This document shows positions 7,958-15,852 of a stretch of 64,000 bases of DNA, piece by piece (within the stretch, counting starts at the first letter, position 1; every line of letters begins with the position of its first letter). The DNA is taken from positions 144,494 to 208,493 of the forward strand of contig VXRC01000024.1 in NCBI GenBank assembly GCA_009838645.1, read 5' to 3'. The notes under the pieces are model-generated. The model had not been told where the DNA came from. It did not search any database and was given only the letters and a program-made list of their open reading frames with translations. Source of the stretch: Gemmatimonadota bacterium. GTDB lineage: Bacteria; JAAXHH01. Both the position numbers and the translations under genes were made by a program.

Positions 7958-8359
7958 TTGCTTAAAAATGACTCAGTCCGGTATCCTGCACTGATCGATG
8001 GCGAAAAAGGCGCCTATGGCGTGGCCTTCCCCGATCTTCCGGGCATCGTTGCCATGGGAAACACCATAGACGAGGCCCTGCTGAATGCGGAAGAAGCACT
8101 CAGGGATTATGCAATTGAAACGGAATTGGACGGCGATACCATCGCACGACCGTGCGAACTGGACGAAGTCCTGGTTGAACCGGGTCAGATCCTGACGGCC
8201 GTTCCACTGATTCGTCAGTCCGGGCGAAGCGTACGCATACACATGGCCATCAACGAAGGTGTGGCCGTTTTCATAGACAGCGAAGCGAATCGGCGAGGAA
8301 TGACACGCACCGCCTACGTGGAATGGATGGCGAGGCGTATTGCCATGATGGGTGGATAA
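7958..8359 (+). CDS. HicB-family antitoxin-like protein without adjacent HicA
   Basis: 133 residues. The start is a TTG: AGGAGG lies 7 bases before it and the protein then begins in register with the HicB fold. Residues ~8-75 are the partial RNase-H-like HicB domain (YPALIDGEKGAYGVAFPDLP, then GIVAMGNTIDEALLNAEEAL), and residues ~90-133 look like a ribbon-helix-helix segment (VRIHMAINEGVAVFIDSEAN, RRGMTRTAYVEWMARR). HicB normally neutralises a ~60-80-residue HicA mRNA interferase encoded next to it. No hicA reading frame lies between the promoter at 7889 and this gene, and downstream is a GNAT gene on the other strand. It may act as a stand-alone repressor or serve a distant HicA, such as the hicBA pair 1 kb away. 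Confidence 0.85.
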   Translation: MLKNDSVRYPALIDGEKGAYGVAFPDLPGIVAMGNTIDEALLNAEEALRDYAIETELDGDTIARPCELDEVLVEPGQILTAVPLIRQSGRSVRIHMAINEGVAVFIDSEANRRGMTRTAYVEWMARRIAMMGG

Positions 8360-8365
8360 GGCAGG

Positions 8366-9310
8366 TTACTTCACCGTCTTCCGCAAGGTATACCGTCCCG
8401 GTTCGGGGACGTACCCCAGTTTACGGTTGAGCGCCAGCATGGGACTGTTCGTCGAGTCGTTGTGCGTACTGATCGACCGTGCGCCCTGGCTTCGGGCATA
8501 GCGTATCGCGGCGAGTTTCAGCGCGAGGGCTATGTTTCGCCTGCGGTACGACCGGATCACCCCGGTATGCACGTTGAAAGCCTGGCGCACCTCCGGGTAA
8601 AGCCGGACGGCGCAGATCCCAACCCAACGATCGCCGTCGGCCGCGAGTAACTGGCCGTCCGGACGGTACCAGCCCGCCTCGTAGACCCACTCGTTGAACT
8701 CCTCGAAGGACAGCCCGGGCCCGGTCCAACCCGGCACATCCCGGTCGGTGATCGCATTGACTTCGTAGAGTTTCCCGCGCGCCTCCGGCGTATCTCCGAA
8801 ATCTGCAAGCGAGTGTATCCGCAGACCCGAAGCCGCACTGTCCGCGATGATCTGCGCATAAGGTGATTCGTCGAAATGTTCCAGGTCCAGGCTCGACTGA
8901 AACAGATGTCGGTCGTTCTCGAATCCCCGCCGCCTTGCGAAGGCCTGCGAAACGGCGCAGTCGTCCCGGACTTCGCTCGTAACCGTGCTGGCGTTGTGGT
9001 GCTTCAGAAACTCGAGCATATCCGAATAGAGCGCCGCGCCGATGCCCCGTCCGCGCCACGCCGGCGCGACCCCTGCCCAGGCGTAGAACTGTCCTTCCGG
9101 GTCCCAGGTCTCGTGGACCGACACCGCGTAGCCCACCACGGCGTCCTCCCCGTTTACGGCGACTCGGCGAAAACTGATTCTGCCCGGCGCATCGTGGATC
9201 AACCACTCGTGCACGGTCTCTACTGATACGGGATTCTGCTCGAAGGTATTGACGACGGAAGCGATGCCGGGTTCGTCGGTGGAGGGAAGGGCGGGGCGGA
9301 GGCGGTACAT
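8366..9310 (-). CDS. Tandem GNAT-domain N-acetyltransferase
   Basis: 314 residues with two GNAT-like halves. The N-terminal half has the acetyl-CoA-binding signature AWRGRGIGAALYSDMLEF (around residues 87-104; the R/Q-x-x-G-x-G/A loop RGRGIG) and MFRLRPALPS-like beginning MYRLRPALPSTDEPGI. The C-terminal half has VHTGVIRSYRRRNIALALKL (RRRNIA as a degenerate loop) and the ending SMLALNRKLGY-type sequence (MLALNRKLGYVPEPGRY), the usual GNAT end. Only the first half keeps the full signature, so one active and one structural or substrate-binding domain is likely. It converges on the lone hicB gene. Substrate unknown. Confidence 0.87.
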   Translation of the reverse strand: MYRLRPALPSTDEPGIASVVNTFEQNPVSVETVHEWLIHDAPGRISFRRVAVNGEDAVVGYAVSVHETWDPEGQFYAWAGVAPAWRGRGIGAALYSDMLEFLKHHNASTVTSEVRDDCAVSQAFARRRGFENDRHLFQSSLDLEHFDESPYAQIIADSAASGLRIHSLADFGDTPEARGKLYEVNAITDRDVPGWTGPGLSFEEFNEWVYEAGWYRPDGQLLAADGDRWVGICAVRLYPEVRQAFNVHTGVIRSYRRRNIALALKLAAIRYARSQGARSISTHNDSTNSPMLALNRKLGYVPEPGRYTLRKTVK

Positions 9311-9341
9311 GTCGAGTGACTACAGATTATATCAACGAAGA

Positions 9342-9581
9342 TCAGGCGTCCTGATAAGCATCCAGAAACTCCTGTCTGGTAATTCGAGCTTGGGTGCAGA
9401 TACGGCGTAACGTAGAGGATTTGAGCTTACGATGATTTGGCATGGTCAATGGAGTCCGTGTTCCATCTGGGTTATCTCTGACCATTGAAATATGATTGCC
9501 TTCGCGAACGATTTTGAAACCCAGCTTCTTCAGTGCAGTTGTCACCCGTTGGCGAGGTGCGTCGACAGGGAAAACCGCCAT
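9342..9581 (-). CDS. hicA: HicA toxin (mRNA interferase)
   Basis: 79 residues of the double-stranded-RNA-binding-like HicA fold. The diagnostic pattern is KKLGFKIVREGNHISMVRDN: glycine then the catalytic His in GNHISM, followed by LTMPNHRKLKSSTLRRICTQA. The catalytic His of family members is therefore kept. The ATG shares its A with the hicB stop (TGATG), so the two are translationally coupled. The order here is antitoxin first. Confidence 0.92.
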   Translation of the reverse strand: MAVFPVDAPRQRVTTALKKLGFKIVREGNHISMVRDNPDGTRTPLTMPNHRKLKSSTLRRICTQARITRQEFLDAYQDA

Positions 9582-9805
9582 CAGTCCGTGAGTTCCGTAT
9601 CTGTTACGTAAGCACTAATGACCTCAGCGTCATCCTCAAATGCTTCCGACCCGAAGCTTTCGATATGAAACACGATGGCGGAGGTCACATCCTTTAGCGC
9701 CTCGTCATATGTATTTCCCTGACCTACAACCACTCCGGCGAGACCCAATGGATACGCAACGAAACCGTCAACGTGTTCTTCAACGATGATTTTTAATCTA
9801 CGCAT
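9581..9805 (-). CDS. hicB: HicB antitoxin
   Basis: 74 residues: MRRLKIIVEEHVDGFVAYPL, then GVVVGQGNTYDEALKDVTSA, the short HicB form lacking an obvious ribbon-helix-helix tail. The ATG at 9805 is chosen over one at 9868 because the family's first strand begins here and an AGGAAAAGCGAG sequence lies upstream. It is paired with hicA and would bind and inhibit it. Confidence 0.9.
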   Translation of the reverse strand: MRRLKIIVEEHVDGFVAYPLGLAGVVVGQGNTYDEALKDVTSAIVFHIESFGSEAFEDDAEVISAYVTDTELTD

Positions 9806-9895
9806 TGCAATCTCGCTTTTCCTAATACGTGACTTGTTACTTTGAATATCATCTCCACTATAAAACAAACAGACGGAATCGCATCACATCTCGCA

Positions 9896-9923
9896 ATTAA
9901 AACATAATTGGGAACTTAGTCAA
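9896..9923 (-). promoter_or_regulatory. Probable promoter of hicBA
   Basis: On the minus strand TTGACT (9923-9918) is followed after 16 bases by TTTAAT (9901-9896). This would give a leader of about 85 bases before hicB. The surrounding 120 bp is AT-rich and carries no other gene. Confidence 0.45.
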
Positions 9924-9970
9924 TTGGCACTCCGACACGAAAATACGATACTTAGCCGACAGACAGGCCC

Positions 9971-11881
9971 CTACACCAGCACCCCGGGCATTGGCTTGAA
10001 CTGGCAGGCCTCGACGAAGATCTCGAAGAAGTCGGGGGTGGTCTCGAGTTCGACGTGCTCGATGTTCTTGACCAGCGCCTCCAGCTCCGCGCGGCGGGAG
10101 CGGGACAGGAGGATCTCCCGAGCGCCCTGGACGGCGGCGTTGCCGACCTTGACGATGCGGTCCTCGGGCACGGGGGCCAGGAACCCGATGTCGATGGCGT
10201 TGCGCACGTCCACGTAGTTGGCGAAACCCCCGGCCAGGAAGAGGCGGTCCACGTCGCCGGGCGCGACGCCAAACCTGCGCAGCACGATGTACTGTCCGCA
10301 GTAATTGGCAGCCTTGGCCTGGGCCAGGTTGCTGGCGTCCTGCCGGGACAGGGTGATGCCGGACTCGGCCACGACGTCCACTTCGAACTGTTTCCGGTCG
10401 GAAAACACGCCCTTCGGGCTCATCATCTCGTGGCGGCGCAGTTCGGCGAGGAGGTCGATCAGGCCGGAGCCGCAGATGCCCTGGGGCGTGGCATCACCGA
10501 TGGTGCTCCAGGCGAACCGGCTATCCTCCCACTTCAGCGATTCGATGGCGCCTTCGTAACCCGGCATGCCGTACTGGATGCCGCCGCCTTCGAAGGCGGG
10601 TCCGGCGGGGCACGAAGCCGTGATCATGCGCCCGTTGCCCGCCACGACCACCTCGGTGTTGGTGCCCACGTCCACGAGCATGGATACGCCGGGCTGCGCG
10701 GCCAGTTCGACAGTCGCCAGATCGCCAGCCACGTCGCCGCCCACGTGGCTGGCGATGAGGGGCAGGCCGTAGACCCGTGCCTTCGGGTTGGCCCGGAGTC
10801 CCAGGCGGCGGGTGCCGATGGTGAGCGCCGTGGTCTCCCGTTTACCCGCGAGATATTCGTTTTCGATTTGTGACTTGTAAGGTTTCTGTCCGATGCTCTG
10901 CACGTCGAGCCGGAAGAAGAGGTCCCGCATGGTGGAATTGCCCGCGACGACGATCTCGTAGATCTCCTGCCGCGCCGTTCCCGTGCGCTCGCACCAATCC
11001 ATGATCTCGTGATTGACGGCGTTGATGATGGCGTTCCAGAGTTCGTCCTCGAAGGCGCCGTCGTAGGAAATCCGGTGCATCACGTCGCTGCCGCCGAAGC
11101 GCTGGGGGTTCTCGAAGGAGCAGACGTGGACGCTCTTGCCGGTCTCGAGGTCCACGAATTCCATGACCACCGTGGTCGTGCCCAGGTCGATCGCGAGTCC
11201 GTAGACGTGTCCGCGGTACTGGTCCACCTGCTCGCCGTCGTAGAAGACGTCATCGCCTCGCCGGGTGACCATTGGGTCGAGCGCCGTGTCTTTTTCTTCG
11301 GTAAAGGTCAGGATCTTGGGCGTGCGGCGCAGGGGTGAGAAGGCGACGTCCATGTTCGGGTCGATGACGCGGGCCTGGCAGGCGAGGCGGTAGTTCTCCC
11401 GCAGGAAGGACTCCGGCTTCGTCCGGGGCGCCAGCCCTTCCATCCCCTGCCGGATTTCCACGATGCATTCGTGGCAGATGCCGTTGCGGAAGCAGGACGT
11501 AGGCACCTGCACGGCGAGATCGTCGGCGTAGTCGAAGATGGACTTGCCGATAACCGCGGGCCGGGTCGTCGTGCCGTCGGTCACCGATCCGCCTGTCAAC
11601 GATCCGTCGGTCGGGTCCGCGGATATGTCCAAAGGCGTTTCCTCCGTCTCCCAGGCGCTGCGGTAGTCGAGCTTGTCGTCGCCGCCGCATACGAGCAGTC
11701 CGCCGGCTTCCCGGGGCTTGCGCTGGTTGCGGCACCCGAACCGGGCCGTGCATTCGTCGAAACGGTTCTTGTAGGGGCAGCGGTAGGTAGCCTGCTCGGT
11801 CGCGTGGGCCATCATGTCCTTGAAGATGGCCGTAATGCGGTCCAGCCGCTCCTGATACGCCGCCTTGTCGATCTTTTTCAT
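9971..11881 (-). CDS. RACo-type reductive activator of corrinoid proteins (2Fe-2S + ASKHA ATPase)
   Basis: 636 residues. Residues ~110-205 form a ferredoxin-like [2Fe-2S] domain with C130-x5-C136-x2-C139 and C168, the C-x5-C-x2-C-xn-C pattern of RACo proteins. From ~225 on is the ASKHA/DUF4445 ATPase: YGLAIDLGTTTVVMEF, VVAGNSTMRDLFF, MLVDVGTNTEVVVAGNGRM and LFLAGGFANYVDVRNAIDIG. RACo enzymes use ATP to drive one-electron reduction of inactive Co(II) corrinoid back to Co(I). It is the last gene of the corrinoid operon, 27 bp after the B12-binding protein, which is its expected client. Odd: an N-terminal extension of ~65 residues with four more cysteines (C35, C44, C50, C65) that could hold another cluster or metal. 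Confidence 0.92.
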   Translation of the reverse strand: MKKIDKAAYQERLDRITAIFKDMMAHATEQATYRCPYKNRFDECTARFGCRNQRKPREAGGLLVCGGDDKLDYRSAWETEETPLDISADPTDGSLTGGSVTDGTTTRPAVIGKSIFDYADDLAVQVPTSCFRNGICHECIVEIRQGMEGLAPRTKPESFLRENYRLACQARVIDPNMDVAFSPLRRTPKILTFTEEKDTALDPMVTRRGDDVFYDGEQVDQYRGHVYGLAIDLGTTTVVMEFVDLETGKSVHVCSFENPQRFGGSDVMHRISYDGAFEDELWNAIINAVNHEIMDWCERTGTARQEIYEIVVAGNSTMRDLFFRLDVQSIGQKPYKSQIENEYLAGKRETTALTIGTRRLGLRANPKARVYGLPLIASHVGGDVAGDLATVELAAQPGVSMLVDVGTNTEVVVAGNGRMITASCPAGPAFEGGGIQYGMPGYEGAIESLKWEDSRFAWSTIGDATPQGICGSGLIDLLAELRRHEMMSPKGVFSDRKQFEVDVVAESGITLSRQDASNLAQAKAANYCGQYIVLRRFGVAPGDVDRLFLAGGFANYVDVRNAIDIGFLAPVPEDRIVKVGNAAVQGAREILLSRSRRAELEALVKNIEHVELETTPDFFEIFVEACQFKPMPGVLV

Positions 11882-11908
11882 GGGAGAATGTAGGGAGGTT
11901 GCCGGCGC

Positions 11909-12673
11909 TCAGGCTTCCTGTTCCTGCTTGAGCTCTACGAGGAGGCGCTGGGCCAGTTCCACGCAGCCCACCGCGTCCTCGGCGGTGCCGTCGGCGCCCA
12001 TGTCGTCGGCGAACTCCTGGGTGACCGACGCGCCGCCCACCATGATCTTGACGTCCTCCCGCATGTCGTTGTCGATGAAGGCGTCGATGGTCTTGCCCAT
12101 GTTGGGCATGGTCGTGGTGAGCAGGGCCGACATGCCCAGCAGGGGCGCTTCATGCTCCTCCACCGCGTCCATGAACTCGTCCTCGGAGGTGTCCACCCCC
12201 AGGTCGTGGACCACGAACCCGGCGCCGCGCAGCATCATGATGCACAGGTTCTTGCCGATGTCGTGGAGGTCGCCCTTGACCGTGCCCATGATGACGGTGC
12301 CGACGGGTTCGATACCTGAGGCGGAGAGGATGGGCTCGATGTGGGCCATCCCGGCCTTCATGGCCCGGGCGCAGGCGAGGACTTCCGGGACGAAGATGAA
12401 GTTCTCCCGGAACTTGATGCCCACGACGCTCATGCCGGCGATCAGGCCGTCGTCCATCACCTCCAGCGCCTCGACCCCGCCATCCAGCGCCGCCCGGGTC
12501 AGCGTGTCGACCGTCCCGTTGTCCCCATCGATGAGGGCCGCGGAGATCTCCTGCATGGCGGGCGTCGCCCGGGCGAACGCGTCAATGATCCGCGTCCGCT
12601 CGTGGGGTCGTTCGATGAACTCTTCTATCTCGTCCTTCAGAAAGTCGTTGGCGATATCGTTTAGTGCTGCCAT
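11909..12673 (-). CDS. Corrinoid (methylcobamide-binding) protein, MtbC/MttC type
   Basis: 254 residues. An N-terminal helical cap domain (~35-110) precedes a B12-binding Rossmann-like domain with the base-off signature D135-x-H137-x-x-G140 (TVKGDLHDIGKNL), then LGMSALLTTTMPNM and MVGGASVTQEFADD. His137 would ligate cobalt. Length is slightly above the usual 210-220 owing to extra N-terminal helices. An AGGAG precedes the ATG. It sits between a UroD/MtaA-type methyltransferase and the RACo activator, so it is the methyl carrier of the operon. Confidence 0.93.
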   Translation of the reverse strand: MAALNDIANDFLKDEIEEFIERPHERTRIIDAFARATPAMQEISAALIDGDNGTVDTLTRAALDGGVEALEVMDDGLIAGMSVVGIKFRENFIFVPEVLACARAMKAGMAHIEPILSASGIEPVGTVIMGTVKGDLHDIGKNLCIMMLRGAGFVVHDLGVDTSEDEFMDAVEEHEAPLLGMSALLTTTMPNMGKTIDAFIDNDMREDVKIMVGGASVTQEFADDMGADGTAEDAVGCVELAQRLLVELKQEQEA

Positions 12674-12698
12674 GCGCTCCTGTCCGGTCCTCCCGGTT

Positions 12699-13742
12699 TC
12701 ATGCCGTGTGAGTCTTGTGCCAGTCCTTCACCGCCTGCGGGATCGCCTTCAGGTTCTCGACGGACGCCTGCAGGGGCACGGCACACTCCGGTCCCACCAT
12801 GTGAATACCGTGTTCCAGGTTCTGACAGACTTCCTGGCCCACTTCTTCGGGACCACGCGCGAAAAGCGTCTCGGGATTATTGATGTTGCCCACGAGGGAG
12901 ATCTTGCCGTCGACCGCCTCCATGGATTCCTGGGGCTTGTTTTTCGAATCGAAATGAAAGGCCGCGAAACCGGTCTCCGCGATATAGCCCATGCGGTCCA
13001 CGGTGCGCCCGCAGATATGCATGATCAGCGGGATGGGAATCCGTTCGGCCATCTCGATGTGCAGGTCCCGCAGGAAACGGCGGTAGTATTCGCCACTCAC
13101 CAGGTCGCCCGTGGCGTGGTCCGGCAGGGTCAGGGCGTCCGCCCCGGCTTCGATCTGCGCGATGCCGAACTCCACCGTGGCTTCCTTCATGCGGTCCAGG
13201 GCGAGATGGGTCCGGCCTGGGTCGTCGAGGGACATGAGCAGGAAGGGTTCCACGCCGAAGCAGTGGTAGCCCAGGGACCAGGGCCCCATGGTCTTCCCGA
13301 CGACCGCCACCTCGTCGCCGTATTCCTTCTTGAGCTTTGTGATGGCGTCGAGGACGCACTTCGTGTCCCGGTGCGTCAGGAAATCCGCAGGGATCTTGAT
13401 GTCGTCCACGTCGGTCCAGATAGGTTCGCGCATCTTGACCGTGGGCCAGTTGTCCTTCTGCTCCCACTGGATCTTGCACCCAAGCGCGGAGGACTCCTGG
13501 ATGATGGTGAATACCGGCATGATGGTGTCGAATCCGAGTTCCGTGTAGCTCGTGGCCGCGAGGCGCGCCATGAGCTCCGGGTCCCGGTTGGCATCCGGAA
13601 AAGGTGCGTCGACGAGATCCATCAGTTCCACCGTGGCGACTGACGTCGGATTGCACACGGGCGTGCGGTCCACGGGCTCTCCCCGCAGGGCGGCCAGGAC
13701 CCGGTCCCGGCCCTTCATCGGCTTGATGATGTCGTCGCTCAT
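12699..13742 (-). CDS. UroD/MtaA-family zinc methyltransferase (corrinoid-linked)
   Basis: 347 residues starting MSDDIIKPMKGRDRV; AAGGAGG lies 5 bases before this ATG, so the in-frame ATG six codons upstream (which contains the ribosome site) is rejected. It belongs to the uroporphyrinogen-decarboxylase fold, MtaA/MtbA/CmuA branch: His242-x-Cys244 (IMHICGRT) and Cys320 (GPECAVPL), with 75 residues between the cysteines, match the H-x-C-x(~75)-C zinc site that activates thiols in methylcobamide:thiol methyltransferases. True heme-pathway UroD lacks this site. It either transfers methyl between the neighbouring corrinoid protein and a thiol or demethylates a growth substrate. A CoM role is not implied. 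Confidence 0.9.
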   Translation of the reverse strand: MSDDIIKPMKGRDRVLAALRGEPVDRTPVCNPTSVATVELMDLVDAPFPDANRDPELMARLAATSYTELGFDTIMPVFTIIQESSALGCKIQWEQKDNWPTVKMREPIWTDVDDIKIPADFLTHRDTKCVLDAITKLKKEYGDEVAVVGKTMGPWSLGYHCFGVEPFLLMSLDDPGRTHLALDRMKEATVEFGIAQIEAGADALTLPDHATGDLVSGEYYRRFLRDLHIEMAERIPIPLIMHICGRTVDRMGYIAETGFAAFHFDSKNKPQESMEAVDGKISLVGNINNPETLFARGPEEVGQEVCQNLEHGIHMVGPECAVPLQASVENLKAIPQAVKDWHKTHTA

Positions 13743-13752
13743 GACTGCCTCC

Positions 13753-14391
13753 TTATCCATCCTGCTGGCTCGGCGCGGCCAGGACGCCCCGGCTCGCGAC
13801 GGCCTCCTGTTCGCGCAGGACGGCCCGGACGTTGGGCGCGCGGACCAGCAACAGCCCCACCAGGGCGTCGTGTACCTGGCCGCAGGGGAAGACCACCTGG
13901 TCCAGGGTGCCGCTTACTTCGTCCATCTCGGCTAGCTTCATCAGGCCGCCCGCGATGAAGGAAATGCGGCGCTCACGGTCTTTTCCCTCGCCGTGGGCCG
14001 TGACCCGGTAGACGCCGTCGCCCTCGCTCAGGACCTGGATCTGCAGGCCCGATTTCTTATCCAGGATCTCCAGCGGCCGAGGTTCGACGGGACCCGCCGG
14101 ATCCAGTTTGCAGGCTTCGAGGAACACTCGCTTTACCGCCAGATGGTGTGCATAGCCGCAATGAAACCGCAGGCGCCCGCCGTCGGCCGGCTCCATACCT
14201 CCGAGTACTTCCATGGCCTCCACCACGAAGGCGATCCGGTCCTCGACGCCTTCCCGCCGGCTGTAGGTGAATACCTGGTAGACCGGTCCCGTATCGTCCT
14301 GCTGGCGATACAGGCCGATCGAAATGTCGCCGAAATGTGTATCCAGCGGAACCAGTTCGATGCGCCTGCCTATGTCGACCGTCTGTCCCAA
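13753..14391 (-). CDS. Conserved protein of unknown function in the corrinoid operon
   Basis: 212 residues with no family I recognise. The likely start is TTG at 14391 with GAGGTAGGGAT just upstream. The protein looks soluble: a beta-rich first half (IELVPLDTHFGDISIGLY, VYQVFTYSRREG) and a second half with GRLRFHCGYAHHLAVKRVFLEACKL containing a Cys and two adjacent His residues, then KSGLQIQVLSEGDGVYRVTAHG and a C-terminal VFPCGQVHDALVGLLLVRAP. The Cys/His pairs could bind metal. It stops 11 bp before the UroD-type gene and follows the small 'virulence factor'-like gene, so it almost certainly belongs to the methyl-transfer operon. Function not assigned. Confidence 0.7.
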   Translation of the reverse strand: MGQTVDIGRRIELVPLDTHFGDISIGLYRQQDDTGPVYQVFTYSRREGVEDRIAFVVEAMEVLGGMEPADGGRLRFHCGYAHHLAVKRVFLEACKLDPAGPVEPRPLEILDKKSGLQIQVLSEGDGVYRVTAHGEGKDRERRISFIAGGLMKLAEMDEVSGTLDQVVFPCGQVHDALVGLLLVRAPNVRAVLREQEAVASRGVLAAPSQQDG

Positions 14392-14495
14392 ATCCCTACC
14401 TCGTTCATGGCCGTTCGCGGCCGATCACATTCTCGATTGCTGCAGCCAGCCCTCTCACCTAATCATTGCTCCATTCCCGGCCGCCGCGGCCGGCC

Positions 14496-14777
14496 CTATC
14501 CCTTGTCGTAACCGTCTTCCAACTGCTTCAAAAGGGCTTCGGCCACCGCTTCGGCCTCTGCTTCCTGACCGGGCCAGTCCTGCTTCTCGGACCAGTGCCA
14601 CTCGTCCAGGTAGGCGTCAGTGCCGGTCAGCCCGTCCCGCATGGCCACCCGGTCGATTTCCTGCTGGAACCAGTCGGGCATCTGGCGTGAAAGGGGCCGG
14701 CGACCCCCATTGCGCCCTTCGTAGACGCGCACCTGTGCCGGGATGTCCCGCCAGTACAGTACTTGGTACACCGCCAT
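14496..14777 (-). CDS. Small conserved protein of the 'virulence factor' family
   Basis: 93 residues from MAVYQVLYWRDIPAQVRVYE, with MPDWFQQEIDRVAMRDGLTG in the middle and an acidic helical tail ending in AVAEALLKQLEDGYDKG. This pattern resembles the short family labelled 'virulence factor' that, as I recall, often sits beside corrinoid and folate methyltransferase genes in alphaproteobacteria. No signal peptide or catalytic motif is evident. Its 5' end lies 17 bp after the homocysteine methyltransferase stop. The family name reflects a plant-pathogen screen and says little about function; a role in methyl transfer is inferred from context. Confidence 0.7.
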   Translation of the reverse strand: MAVYQVLYWRDIPAQVRVYEGRNGGRRPLSRQMPDWFQQEIDRVAMRDGLTGTDAYLDEWHWSEKQDWPGQEAEAEAVAEALLKQLEDGYDKG

Positions 14778-14794
14778 GCCGACCGATCCCGTGC

Positions 14795-15793
14795 TCAGAC
14801 CGCCCGGTCCATCGCCTCGCGAAAGGCGCGGATATGGGCGACACCCGTGCCGCAGCAACCGCCGATGAAGTAGGCGCCGGCCTCGAGGAGTTCCGGCACG
14901 TGGGCGGCCATCTGTTCCGGGGAATTTTCGTAGTAGGTCCGGTGCTGCTCGTCCAGCCGGGCCCTGCCCGCGTTCGGATAGGCCATCATGCGTCTCGGCG
15001 CCTCCCCCCGGGCATCCATGGCGCGCTTCAACTGCCCGATGCCGTTGATGGCGTAGGGCATCCCCGTGTGCTCGTCACGCCGGGACTCGGCGCCGCAGTT
15101 CAACCCGACGACCTGAATGTGCCCGAGCAGGTCGCGTCCGCCGGACTGCGCGCCGGCCGCAAGGATCTCCAGGAGATCGGCCGCCGAATGGCCCCAGTCC
15201 GTCTTGTAGATGACCTCGCCCGTGGCGCGGTCCTTCGTATACTTGTACGTCTGGTTCACGGCGATGGGCAGATCGAACTGCCTCAACACGTCCACGGCCA
15301 GGGCCGCCTCGTTGGCGGAGAACATGGTCTCGACGCAGAAGAAATCCACGCCGCCCTCCGCGAGCGTCGTGCCCACGCGCTCGTGAGCGTCCCGCGCGAT
15401 GCTGTTCGCGATGCCGAACTCCGTGTCGCCGCTGTCGGCCTCGATGGCGCCAGGCAGGGGACCGATGGAACCGGCGAGGTACACGTCCCTTCCGCTGCGT
15501 TCGATGGCGGCCCGGGCATGTTCCACGGACAAGCGGATCAGCCCGTCGGATTCCGAGGCGTCCTTGCCGGCCATTTCGAGATGGGGAAAAGACGCCACGA
15601 ACGTGTTCGTCCCGATCGCTTCCGAGCCTGCTTCAATATAGTCGAAATGGATGTCCCTGACAATGTCGGGGTACAGTTCATTGGCCAACGCGCTGTTGGC
15701 CAGTTCGATGCCGCGGGCGAAGAGTTCGGTACCGAAACCGCCGTCGTAGAGGAGGGGGCGGTCGTCGGCGATGCGTTCAAGAAAAGATTTCAT
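14795..15793 (-). CDS. Homocysteine S-methyltransferase (BHMT/MmuM-family zinc enzyme)
   Basis: 332 residues of the Pcys_methyltransferase fold. The three zinc cysteines are all present: Cys233 (VVGLNCGAES) and Cys313-Cys314 (IGGCCGTGVAH). N-terminal LLYDGGFGTELFARGIEL and GSEAIGTNTFVASFPHLE match the betaine/S-methylmethionine-homocysteine methyltransferase group. GGAG lies 7 bases before the ATG. In this operon it may take methyl groups from the corrinoid protein to make methionine from homocysteine, or demethylate a betaine-like donor. The start of the gene lies ~60 bp after the PanE-like gene. Confidence 0.9.
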   Translation of the reverse strand: MKSFLERIADDRPLLYDGGFGTELFARGIELANSALANELYPDIVRDIHFDYIEAGSEAIGTNTFVASFPHLEMAGKDASESDGLIRLSVEHARAAIERSGRDVYLAGSIGPLPGAIEADSGDTEFGIANSIARDAHERVGTTLAEGGVDFFCVETMFSANEAALAVDVLRQFDLPIAVNQTYKYTKDRATGEVIYKTDWGHSAADLLEILAAGAQSGGRDLLGHIQVVGLNCGAESRRDEHTGMPYAINGIGQLKRAMDARGEAPRRMMAYPNAGRARLDEQHRTYYENSPEQMAAHVPELLEAGAYFIGGCCGTGVAHIRAFREAMDRAV

Positions 15794-15852
15794 GCGTTAT
15801 GCTCCGGAAGCCCGGTCCGGCCGCCGGGCGACAGAATGGCTGCCGGCGCGGC

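Noticed and set aside
12699-13742. Heme-pathway uroporphyrinogen decarboxylase
   Set aside because: The H-x-C-x75-C zinc motif and corrinoid neighbours point to the MtaA/CmuA branch, not HemE.
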